Shown here in pieces: positions 7,633 to 13,793 of a stretch of 25,809 nt of DNA. The position numbers and the translations under genes were made by a program. The first letter of the stretch is position 1; each line of letters begins with the position of its first letter. Origin of the DNA: Actinomycetes bacterium. GTDB lineage: Bacteria; Actinomycetota; Actinomycetes; Actinomycetales; Microbacteriaceae. The DNA is taken from NCBI GenBank assembly GCA_023386365.1, contig JAEWJX010000049.1:1-25809 (forward strand), written 5' to 3'. The notes below the pieces were generated by a model. It did not search any database, was not told the DNA's origin, and worked only from the letters and a program-made list of their open reading frames with translations.

Positions 7633-7673
7633 AGGGGCCCCGCGCCGGGGAATGTATCCGACGCGAGGCCCCT
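7633..7673 (-). promoter_or_regulatory. Intercistronic hairpin between binding-protein and ATPase genes
   Basis: A 16-bp stem (7633-7648 with 7658-7673) encloses a 9-nt loop. Read as minus-strand RNA every position pairs, with two G-U wobbles; read as plus-strand RNA those two positions are A-C mismatches, so the fold is specific to the operon's direction. There is no T-tract. It lies 11 nt after the stop of the binding-protein gene. Such hairpins commonly stabilise or partly terminate the 5' cistron, giving excess binding protein over ATPase and permease. Confidence 0.7.
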
Positions 7674-7683
7674 CCTCATGGTG

Positions 7684-8742
7684 TTACTTGACGCCGTACT
7701 CTTCGCACTTGGCGGCGACGTCGCCGGTGCAGAGCTCCGACGCGCTCGCGTTGCCGTCGTCGATGACCTTCTGCACGTCGGCCGGCCCCACGAGAACGGG
7801 GGTGACCGCGACGTACGGGGTGCCGTCGTCGAGCTTCTTGTCGACCGTCGGGGTCTCGCCGTTCAGCAGCTGGATGGCGAGCTCGGATGCGGCCTCCGCC
7901 TCGAGCTGGAAGGGCTTGTAGACCGTGGCGGTCTGCTTGCCCAGCAGCACGTTCTGGAGTCCGGCGACCGACGCGTCCTGACCCGAGACGGGAACGGTGA
8001 GGCCGTTCTTGTCGAGGATCGAGATGATGCCGGCAGCGTTCGCGTCGTTGGCGGACCACACGGCGTCGACCTTGCCACCGAGCGAGGTCAGAGCCTGCTC
8101 GAAGTTGTCGGCCGACTTCTCGGTGTCCCAGACACCGGTGGGCTCGGCGGCGGGCTTGATGCCCGCAGCCTCCATGACCTCGACGGCTCCGTCGTGGAAC
8201 ATGGCCGCGTTGCCGTCGGACGGGTCGCCGCCCATGTAGACGACGATCGCGGTGGCCGGGTCCTTGCCGGCGGCCTCGAGGCCGTCGACGACGGACTGGC
8301 CCTCGAGCGCGCCCACCTGCACGTTGTCGAACGACACGTAGTAGTCGGCGCCCGCGATGGGACGGTCGTAGGCGATGACCGGGATGCCCTCGGCCTTGGC
8401 CTTCTCGGCGACGGTGACGCCGGCGCCCTGGTAGTCGACGAGGAGCATCACGCCGCAGCCCTTGGAGAACTGCTGGTCGGCGATCGTCGCGTACTGGTTG
8501 GTGTCACCCTGCGCGTTCTGGATGTCGGCTTCGAAGCCGGCGTCCTCGAGTGCCTTCTGCAGGGCGGGGCGGTCGCCGTTCTCCCAGCGGTCCGAGGACT
8601 CGGTGTCGGGAAGGATGATGCAGGCGCGGGTCGAGTCCGTTCCGCCGCCTCCACCTCCGTCACCCGAGCTGGAACATCCGGTCAGAACCAGTGCAGATGC
8701 ACCGGCGAGTGCGGCGATCGAAATCAACGATGACTTCTTCAC
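7684..8742 (-). CDS. Sugar ABC transporter substrate-binding lipoprotein (XylF/ChvE type)
   Basis: A 352-residue secreted lipoprotein. The signal peptide ends in the lipobox VLTGC (Cys 23), followed by a Ser/Gly-rich tether (residues 24-37). The mature fold has the XylF/ChvE sugar-binding segments: SSDRW near residue 50, AYDR (D126, R127), YYVSFDN, the SAND loop, SGQDA and VYKP. These correspond to the pentose or hexose contacts in XylF. Four further cysteines (41, 96, 338, 346) are conserved in the paralogue at 4270-5337 and may form disulfides. The GTG start at 8742 is preceded by GGGAG. It is the first gene of the binding protein-ATPase-permease operon. The precise sugar cannot be read from the sequence, and no sugar catabolic gene or repressor is adjacent. 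Confidence 0.92.
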   Translation of the reverse strand: MKKSSLISIAALAGASALVLTGCSSSGDGGGGGGTDSTRACIILPDTESSDRWENGDRPALQKALEDAGFEADIQNAQGDTNQYATIADQQFSKGCGVMLLVDYQGAGVTVAEKAKAEGIPVIAYDRPIAGADYYVSFDNVQVGALEGQSVVDGLEAAGKDPATAIVVYMGGDPSDGNAAMFHDGAVEVMEAAGIKPAAEPTGVWDTEKSADNFEQALTSLGGKVDAVWSANDANAAGIISILDKNGLTVPVSGQDASVAGLQNVLLGKQTATVYKPFQLEAEAASELAIQLLNGETPTVDKKLDDGTPYVAVTPVLVGPADVQKVIDDGNASASELCTGDVAAKCEEYGVK

Positions 8743-8827
8743 GTCACTCCCTTTCTCATGGTGTGAGGGGTAACTTCCTCGAGTACCACTCTCGGCATTG
8801 AACAGTGGCAGTGTGATTGTGCACTGA

Positions 8828-8842
8828 CTTCAAGAGTTGAAG
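8828..8842. promoter_or_regulatory. Perfect inverted repeat CTTCAA-GAG-TTGAAG, candidate operator of the sugar operon
   Basis: The 6-bp arms are perfect around a 3-nt centre, in the intergenic region 86 bp upstream of the binding-protein start. Read on the minus strand its second TTGAAG arm resembles a -35 hexamer, so an operator overlapping a -35 is possible. No good -10 at 16-18 nt spacing is evident, so the promoter itself is unresolved. Confidence 0.4.
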
Positions 8843-8902
8843 ATACTGGCGACCGCGTGTTTTGCGTAACTATTCGGTAACAGGCCCGAGTTCTATAGAG
8901 AA

Positions 8903-8933
8903 AGCCGGGCGAGAGGGATGCTCTCGCCCGGCT
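8903..8933 (-). terminator. Strong intrinsic terminator of the aroA-rsgA-hisN-lipoprotein operon
   Basis: AGCCGGGCGAGAG (8903-8915) pairs perfectly with CTCTCGCCCGGCT (8921-8933) around GGATG. Read on the minus strand it starts 28 nt after the lipoprotein stop and is followed by TTTCTCT. It insulates this operon from the sugar-transport promoter region. Confidence 0.88.
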
Positions 8934-8941
8934 GAGTTCAC

Positions 8942-8954
8942 TTCACGACGTGAA
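8942..8954. repeat. Perfect 13-bp inverted repeat TTCACG-A-CGTGAA
   Basis: TTCACG and CGTGAA flank a single A, between the lipoprotein stop and its terminator. The arms resemble those of the repeat at 5384-5397 but the spacing differs. It could be a distant operator for the sugar operon (about 190 bp upstream) or chance. Confidence 0.3.
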
Positions 8955-8960
8955 CGCTTA

Positions 8961-9497
8961 CTATCTCGCGGCACCCGCCAGCGAGCCCGTCGTCGTGGCG
9001 ACGTCCGGGTCGTACACCACGCACGACACCAGACGGTCACCCTGCGCCCAGCTGTCCGCGGTGGGCGTGAACGGGTAGTAGTTGAGCACCGAGGACTCGT
9101 ATTCGAGGCCCACGAACCCGGCGAACTCGGCGTAGCACGCCTCGTCCGACTGCGTGGCGACCGCATCCTCGCCGGGGAAGGTGTCGCCGCTGAGCGTCGA
9201 CTCCGCGTAGACCTCGCCGGTGTGCTCGTCGGCGCACGGAACGATCGGAAGCGTGGTCACGACCTCGCCCAGGTCGGTGTCGTCGATGCAGTCGCCGACC
9301 CGCAGCAGGAAGACGTCGCCGTTGTCGGTGCCCTCAGTGACGGTTCCGGTGTCGTCGCGGGTGGCGTCGCCGGCGCCGCCGAGGAACTGCTGGATGACTC
9401 CGCACCCCGTGAGGAGGGTCGTCGACGCGACGACGGCCGCGAGGCCGAGGAGCGCCCGACCGAGGACAGGGGTGGTGGTACGGGTGGTGGTGGTCAC
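8961..9497 (-). CDS. Septum-formation-family lipoprotein
   Basis: A 178-residue putative exported lipoprotein. A hydrophobic signal ends in the lipobox LLTGC (Cys about 32), preceded by a Thr-rich start. The mature part has the pattern of the Septum_form family (small actinobacterial surface proteins): GDCID, VPCADEHTGEVYAES, a mid Cys (DEACYAEF), a YYPFTPTADSW segment and GDRLVSCVVYD. The four cysteines probably make two disulfides. The molecular role is not established; the family name comes from a septum-associated member. The GTG start at 9497 follows the hisN stop by 10 nt, with only a weak ribosome binding site (AAAGCAGA). It is the last gene of the operon, before the terminator at 8903-8933. 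Confidence 0.72.
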   Translation of the reverse strand: MTTTTRTTTPVLGRALLGLAAVVASTTLLTGCGVIQQFLGGAGDATRDDTGTVTEGTDNGDVFLLRVGDCIDDTDLGEVVTTLPIVPCADEHTGEVYAESTLSGDTFPGEDAVATQSDEACYAEFAGFVGLEYESSVLNYYPFTPTADSWAQGDRLVSCVVYDPDVATTTGSLAGAAR

Positions 9498-9507
9498 GAT
9501 CTGCTTT

Positions 9508-10308
9508 CTATGGGTTGAGGTGGGTGAGGACGGAATCGTGGAGGAGGCCGTTCGTCGCGATGACGCTCAGCTCCGTGAGGTCGGTGGTTCCGGATGCCGT
9601 GGTCGTGCGTCCACCGGCCTCGGAGATGATGGGCATGAGCGCCGCGATGTCCCACGGCTTCACGTCGAACTCGCCGGCGATGTCGATCGCACCCTCGGCG
9701 AGCAGCATGTACGACCACAGGTCGCCGAACGCCCGCGTGCGGCCCACCGCGCGGGACAGGGTGATCAGGTGGTCGAGGTGACCGTACTGGTCCCAGGTCT
9801 GCAGGTTGTTGTAGCTGAGGGTCGCATCCTCGAGGCGATCCACGCCGCTCACCCGGATGCGGCGCGGCTCCTCGCCGTGCACCTCCAACCACGCGCCGTG
9901 CCCGGTGGCGCCCCACCACCGGCGACCGAGCGCCGGTGCGCTCACCACACCCACCACCGGCACGTCGTCGACGGCGAGGGCGATGAGGGCGCCCCAGATG
10001 GGCACGCCGCGCGCGAAGTTGCTGGTCCCGTCGATCGGGTCGATGATCCACTGGCGCCGCGAGTCGCCGACGCTTCCGAACTCCTCACCGAGCACCGCAT
10101 CCGTGGGTCGCGCCTCGGCGAGATGCTCACGGAGCACACGCTCGACGCGGGTGTCGGCATCGGTCACGATCGACTTGTCGGCCTTCAGCTGCACGCCCAG
10201 ATCCTGGGCGCGGTAGCGGTCCAGCGAGATTAGGTCTGCCTCTGCGGCCAGAGTCAGCGCGAGGGAGAGGTCGTCGGCGAGGGTGGGTTCGGCGGAGGCG
10301 CTCACCAT
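9508..10308 (-). CDS. hisN: Histidinol-phosphatase, inositol monophosphatase family
   Basis: A 266-residue Mg2+-dependent phosphatase. It carries the inositol-monophosphatase metal motifs: GEEFG (residues 73-77), WIIDPIDGTSNF (motif A) and KPWDIAALMPIISEAGG (motif B). In actinobacteria this subfamily supplies the histidinol-phosphate phosphatase of histidine synthesis; activity on inositol phosphate cannot be excluded from sequence. The ATG at 10308 lies 6 nt after the rsgA stop. The order aroA-rsgA-hisN next to a redox sigma factor is common in actinobacteria, which supports the hisN call. Confidence 0.85.
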   Translation of the reverse strand: MVSASAEPTLADDLSLALTLAAEADLISLDRYRAQDLGVQLKADKSIVTDADTRVERVLREHLAEARPTDAVLGEEFGSVGDSRRQWIIDPIDGTSNFARGVPIWGALIALAVDDVPVVGVVSAPALGRRWWGATGHGAWLEVHGEEPRRIRVSGVDRLEDATLSYNNLQTWDQYGHLDHLITLSRAVGRTRAFGDLWSYMLLAEGAIDIAGEFDVKPWDIAALMPIISEAGGRTTTASGTTDLTELSVIATNGLLHDSVLTHLNP

Positions 10309-10314
10309 CCGAGC

Positions 10315-11355
10315 CTAGCGAGCGGAGTCGGGCCCGAGCGAGGCGAGCAGGCGCTGCAGCGAATCCACCCGGGCGGCGTCGAGTTCGCCGCGCTCGGCGG
10401 CTTCGACCATCGCGCAGTCGGGGGCGTCGGGCAGGTGCGTGCACCCGCGGGGGCAGTTCTCGGCGACGGCCGCCAGGTCAGGGAAGCCGCGCAGGATGTT
10501 CGCCGGGTCGACGTGCCCCAGGCCGAACGAGCGCACCCCGGGGGTGTCGATGATCCAGCCGCCGGTCGGCACGCGCAGGGAGACCGTCGAGGACGACGTG
10601 TGGCGTCCGCGACCGGTCACCGCGTTCACGACGCCGGTCGCGCGTCCTGTGCCCGGCACGAGTTCGTTCACGAGCGTCGACTTGCCGACACCCGAATGCC
10701 CGACCGCGACGGTCGTGTGACCGGCCAGCAGCGGCGCCAGCTCGTCCACAGGCCAGGAATCGGGGGAACTGCGGATGACGGGGATGTCGAGGCCCGCGAA
10801 GTTGGCCAGGAACGGCTCCGGGTCGGCGAGGTCGGTCTTCGTGATCACCATGAGGGGCTGGATGCCGGCGTCGTACGCCGCCACCAGGTACCGGTCGACG
10901 AGCCGCGGACGGGGTTCCGGGTTCGCGGCGGCGACCACGATCATCAGCTGGTCTGCGTTCGCCACGATCACCCGCTCCACCGCGTCCGTGTCGTCGGCGC
11001 TGCGTCGCAGCAGCGTGACGCGCGGCTGGATGCGCACGATCCTCGCCAGCGTGCCCGCGTCGCCTGACGCGTCGCCCACGACGTCCACGCGGTCGCCGGT
11101 GACGATCGCCGAATCCCGCAACTCCCGCGCACGCGTGGCGGTGGCGGTGCGTTCGGCGTTGCCATCCTCGTCGATGAGCACCGTGTAGCGGCCGCGGTCG
11201 ACCGACAGCACGCGCCCGTCGACGGCGTCCTCATGGGTGGGGCGGATCTTGGAGCGCGGCCGGTTCGCCTTCGGATTCGGGCGCACGCGAACATCCGACT
11301 CATCCCAGGCGTCGAAGCCCTCCGGATCGTCGTCGTCGTCGCTGAGCCAGCTCAC
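10315..11355 (-). CDS. rsgA: Ribosome small-subunit-dependent GTPase A (circularly permuted)
   Basis: A 346-residue GTPase that helps mature the 30S subunit. The circularly permuted order is visible: an OB-fold region first (about residues 45-110), then the base-recognition motif TKTD, then the P-loop GHSGVGKST, then DTPG. A C-terminal zinc knuckle follows (NCPRGCTHLPDAPDC: Cys, Cys, His, Cys). The N-terminus is unusually acidic (five Asp in a row) and then basic. I place the start at GTG 11355, which overlaps the aroA stop (GTGA); an ATG at 11412 would intrude 19 codons into aroA. It is coupled to aroA upstream and hisN downstream. Confidence 0.92.
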   Translation of the reverse strand: MSWLSDDDDDPEGFDAWDESDVRVRPNPKANRPRSKIRPTHEDAVDGRVLSVDRGRYTVLIDEDGNAERTATATRARELRDSAIVTGDRVDVVGDASGDAGTLARIVRIQPRVTLLRRSADDTDAVERVIVANADQLMIVVAAANPEPRPRLVDRYLVAAYDAGIQPLMVITKTDLADPEPFLANFAGLDIPVIRSSPDSWPVDELAPLLAGHTTVAVGHSGVGKSTLVNELVPGTGRATGVVNAVTGRGRHTSSSTVSLRVPTGGWIIDTPGVRSFGLGHVDPANILRGFPDLAAVAENCPRGCTHLPDAPDCAMVEAAERGELDAARVDSLQRLLASLGPDSAR

Positions 11356-12794
11356 AGAGGCAGCGACTCCCAGCGGGTCGCCTGGTCGCCGCGGCCCAGC
11401 ATCCGGGTCCACAGTTCGGGGAACTCGGGCAGGGTCTTCGCGGTCGTGCCGATGTCGTCGACCGTCACCTCCGGGACGACGAGGCCCGCGAGCGCACCCG
11501 AGGTCGCCATGCGGTGGTCGGCGTACGCCTCCCAGGCGCCGCCGTGCAGCGGGCGGGGGTGAATCTCAAGGGCCTCGTCATGTTCGACGACCTCGCCCCC
11601 GAGGCGCCCGATCTCGGTCGCGAGTGCGGTGAGGCGGTCGGTCTCGTGGCCACGGAGGTGCCCGATGCCGCTCACGGTGCTCGGTCCGTCGGCGAACGCG
11701 AGCAGCGTGGCGATGGTGGGGGCCAGCTCGCCTCCGATGGTCAGGTCGAGATCGGCCGCCCGAAGCGCGGCACCACCGCGCACGCCCGCGCCGCCGTCGA
11801 CCGTCACGGCGTCGCCGTCGCGGGTCACCGTGGCACCGAGCCGGGGGAGCAGGTTCAGGAACTCGTCGCCGACCTGCGTGGTCTCGGCGGGCCAGCCGCC
11901 GATCGTGACCGTTCCGCCCGCGAGCAGCGCGGCCCCCAGGAACGGACCCGCGTTGGAGAGGTCGGGCTCGATCTGCATGTCGACCGCGTGGATCGGCTGC
12001 GGTGCGACCGACCACACACCGGGCTCCGGCTCGTCGACCACGACACCGCGCGCAGCGAGGCACTCGATGGTCATGCGGATGTGGGGCATGCTCGGCAGGC
12101 GTTCGCCGGTGTGTCGCAGCACGAGGCCGTCGCGGAAACGCGGCGCGGCGAGCAGCAGCCCCGACACGAACTGACTCGATGCCGACGCGTCGATCGCGAG
12201 CTCGCCGCCCGCCACCTCCCCGGTGCCGTGCACCGTGAACGGCATGGTGCCGCGTCCGTCGTCGTTCACCTCGACCCCGAGGCCGCGGAGGGCGTCGATC
12301 GTGGTGCGCATCGGACGCTTGCGGGCGTACGGGTCGCCGTCGACGCTGGTGGGTCCGAGTGCCAGCGCGGCCACGATCGGCAGGAACCGCATAACCGTGC
12401 CGGCGAGCCCGCCGTCGATCGATGAACCGAGCAGCTCGCCCGGCGTGATCCGCAGATCCGGTCCGAACTCGCCGTCTCCGGGCACCTCGACGATGTCGAC
12501 GCCCAGGTTGCGCAACCCTTCGACCATGAGCGCCGTGTCGCGCGAATGCAGCGGGCGCCGCAGCGTCGACGGGCCGTCGGCGAGCGCCGCCAGGATCAGC
12601 TCGCGGTTCGTGAGGCTCTTCGAGCCCGGCAGGGTGAGGTGGGCGCTCAGCGGGCCGGATGCGACGGGCGCCGCCCAGGGACCGGCCGGCTCCGAGGTCG
12701 CCAAGGAGTCGCCGAAGATCGACCCCGGATCCTCCGCACGACCCGGAAGCTCGGGGATCAACTCATCTCGACCGGAATACCGAAGAACGCCCAT
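11352..12794 (-). CDS. aroA: 3-phosphoshikimate 1-carboxyvinyltransferase (EPSP synthase)
   Basis: A 480-residue shikimate-pathway enzyme that joins shikimate 3-phosphate and PEP. Family motifs are intact: LPGSKSLTNRELILAALADG near residue 55, GGLAGTVMRFLP, RPMRTTIDAL, SDLSNAGPF and the C-terminal YADHRMA. The N-terminus is about 40 residues longer than in classical bacterial enzymes, but similar RYSG-containing extensions are usual in actinobacterial AroA. The ATG at 12794 is the only good start. The first codons overlap a SigR-type promoter on the opposite strand (12774-12800), so sigma-factor induction may interfere with aroA initiation. It is the first gene of the aroA-rsgA-hisN-lipoprotein operon. 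Confidence 0.94.
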   Translation of the reverse strand: MGVLRYSGRDELIPELPGRAEDPGSIFGDSLATSEPAGPWAAPVASGPLSAHLTLPGSKSLTNRELILAALADGPSTLRRPLHSRDTALMVEGLRNLGVDIVEVPGDGEFGPDLRITPGELLGSSIDGGLAGTVMRFLPIVAALALGPTSVDGDPYARKRPMRTTIDALRGLGVEVNDDGRGTMPFTVHGTGEVAGGELAIDASASSQFVSGLLLAAPRFRDGLVLRHTGERLPSMPHIRMTIECLAARGVVVDEPEPGVWSVAPQPIHAVDMQIEPDLSNAGPFLGAALLAGGTVTIGGWPAETTQVGDEFLNLLPRLGATVTRDGDAVTVDGGAGVRGGAALRAADLDLTIGGELAPTIATLLAFADGPSTVSGIGHLRGHETDRLTALATEIGRLGGEVVEHDEALEIHPRPLHGGAWEAYADHRMATSGALAGLVVPEVTVDDIGTTAKTLPEFPELWTRMLGRGDQATRWESLPL

Positions 12795-12800
12795 CGGTTG
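12774..12800 (+). promoter_or_regulatory. SigR/SigH-class promoter driving the sigma factor gene (autoregulation)
   Basis: GGAATA (12774-12779), 16 nt, then GGTTG (12796-12800). This matches the thiol-stress sigma consensus GGAAT-N18-GTT known for Streptomyces SigR and mycobacterial SigH. Transcription would begin near 12806, leaving about 100 nt to the usual start at 12907 or about 22 nt to the in-frame ATG at 12829. It overlaps the first codons of the divergent aroA. Confidence 0.78.
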
Positions 12801-12811
12801 TCAAGGGTAGT

Positions 12812-12825
12812 GCCCCGAGCGGGGC
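12812..12825 (+). promoter_or_regulatory. Small GC hairpin before the upstream sigma start codon
   Basis: GCCCCG (12812-12817) and CGGGGC (12820-12825) are perfect arms, ending 3 nt before the ATG at 12829. In an mRNA from the SigR-type promoter it would lie in the ribosome-binding region of the extended isoform and might restrict its translation. The 2-nt loop means the inner pair probably opens. Confidence 0.35.
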
Positions 12826-12828
12826 GGG

Positions 12829-12906
12829 ATGGAGCGAGGCGTGCTGGTGCTCGATGCGACGACGGCGCCCGGAGGGGTGCTGCTCGGCGGCATAGACTCG
12901 TGGCCG
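12829..12906 (+). other. In-frame 26-codon 5' extension of the sigma gene (possible longer isoform)
   Basis: The sigma reading frame is open from ATG 12829 to the preferred ATG 12907. It would add 26 mostly hydrophobic and Gly-rich residues with no sigma-domain similarity. Only an mRNA from the upstream SigR-type promoter would contain it. Streptomyces SigR makes an unstable extended isoform in the same way; here that is an inference. Confidence 0.4.
12893..12898 (+). promoter_or_regulatory. Housekeeping -10 box close to the sigma start codon
   Basis: TAGACT fits TANNNT and ends 8 nt before the ATG at 12907. This is consistent with a leaderless or nearly leaderless basal transcript encoding only the short sigma form. 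No Shine-Dalgarno sequence precedes the ATG and no clear -35 is visible. Confidence 0.45.
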
Positions 12907-13524
12907 ATGGTTGACACCGCGCGCCCCGAGCCCACCCCCGACGACCTCCGAGGGCTCTTCGCCGAGCAGGCGATCCCGTACATGGATCAGCTGTACGCGG
13001 CCGCCATGCGCATGACGCGCAACCCGGCCGACGCGGGCGACCTGGTGCAGGAGACGTACACGAAGGCGTTCGCCGCCTTCAAGGGGTTCGAGCAGGGCAC
13101 GAACCTGAAGGCGTGGCTGTACCGCATCCTCACGAACACGTACATCAACAGCTACCGCAAGAACCAGCGCAGCCCCTACCAGGGCACCATCGACGAGCTC
13201 GAAGACTGGCAGCTGGGTTCCGCGGAGTCCCTCACCCAGGGGCGCACCACGCGCTCGGCGGAAGCCGAGGCGATCGATCACCTGCCCGACAGCGACGTGA
13301 AAGAGGCGTTGCAGTCGATCCCCGAAGACTTCCGTCTCGCGGTCTACCTCGCGGATGTCGAAGGCTTCGCGTACCAGGAGATCGCAGACATCATGAAGAC
13401 CCCCGTCGGCACCGTGATGAGCAGGCTGCACCGTGGCCGCCGGCTCCTCCGCGAACGTCTCGCCGACTACGCCCGCGAGCGGGGCTACATCGCCGCCGAC
13501 ACGTCCACCGGGAGCAAGAAATGA
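12907..13524 (+). CDS. sigR: ECF RNA polymerase sigma factor, SigR/SigH (thiol-oxidative stress) type
   Basis: A 205-residue group IV sigma factor. Region 2 runs from about residue 17 to 88, with the -10 recognition helix around DLVQETYTKAF and KAWLYRILTNTYINSYRK. Region 4 is about residues 130-190, with helix-turn-helix GFAYQEIADIMKTPVGTVMSRLHRGRRLL. These segments are characteristic of the SigR/SigH/RpoE group that responds to disulfide stress. The assignment rests on three things: the fold, the 4-nt overlap (ATGA) with a zinc anti-sigma gene, and an upstream promoter of the class this sigma recognises. The ATG at 12907 is chosen from domain length and the nearby -10. An in-frame start at 12829 is possible. 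The usual targets (thioredoxin, mycothiol genes) are not in this window. Confidence 0.92.
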   Translation: MVDTARPEPTPDDLRGLFAEQAIPYMDQLYAAAMRMTRNPADAGDLVQETYTKAFAAFKGFEQGTNLKAWLYRILTNTYINSYRKNQRSPYQGTIDELEDWQLGSAESLTQGRTTRSAEAEAIDHLPDSDVKEALQSIPEDFRLAVYLADVEGFAYQEIADIMKTPVGTVMSRLHRGRRLLRERLADYARERGYIAADTSTGSKK

Positions 13525-13748
13525 CCGACTGCGGTTGCGACAAGGCCAAGGCCGAACTCGAGGAGTTCCTGCATCGCGAGCTGAGCGATCAGGACCTCAC
13601 CGACATCCAGGAGCACCTCGACAGCTGCGAGGACTGTTCCAGCGAGCACCTCGTCGGGTTGACGCTCACCCAGAAGGTGCAGCGCGCCTGCCAGGAGAAG
13701 GCCCCCGACGAGCTTCGGGCGTCGATCCTCGCGGCGCTCGACTCCTGA
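13521..13748 (+). CDS. rsrA: Redox-sensing zinc anti-sigma factor (RsrA type)
   Basis: A 75-residue cytoplasmic anti-sigma factor of the ZAS family. Cys6, His32, Cys36 and Cys39 (HxxxCxxC) reproduce the zinc ligands of Streptomyces RsrA with identical spacing (26 residues between the first Cys and His). Cys57 matches its C-terminal Cys region, and Cys4 is extra. In RsrA, oxidation forms a disulfide, expels zinc and frees the sigma factor. The ATG overlaps the sigma stop (ATGA), so a balanced 1:1 synthesis is likely. It is shorter than RsrA (about 105 residues) at the C-terminus. A convergent terminator hairpin follows 12 nt after the stop. Confidence 0.92.
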   Translation: MTDCGCDKAKAELEEFLHRELSDQDLTDIQEHLDSCEDCSSEHLVGLTLTQKVQRACQEKAPDELRASILAALDS

Positions 13749-13760
13749 CCCAGTTCACGC

Positions 13761-13782
13761 AGAAGGGGCCCGCCCCCCTTCT
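13761..13782. terminator. Bidirectional terminator hairpin between rsrA and kgd
   Basis: AGAAGGGG (13761-13768) pairs with CCCCTTCT (13775-13782) around a 6-nt loop. It sits in the 45-bp gap between the convergent genes and can serve both. T-tracts are weak, as is usual at this GC content. Confidence 0.65.
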
Positions 13783-13793
13783 CGCGTCGCGGC

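Noticed and set aside
5384..8954. TTCAC/GTGAA repeats at 5384-5397 and 8942-8954 as copies of one operator
   Set aside because: The spacing between arms differs (4 nt versus 3 nt), the second lies at the 3' end of another operon, and short arms like these arise by chance. They are kept only as separate weak candidates.
11356..11412. A 19-codon N-terminal extension of rsgA
   Set aside because: It would overlap the aroA coding end. The GTG at 11355 makes the usual 4-nt coupling (GTGA).
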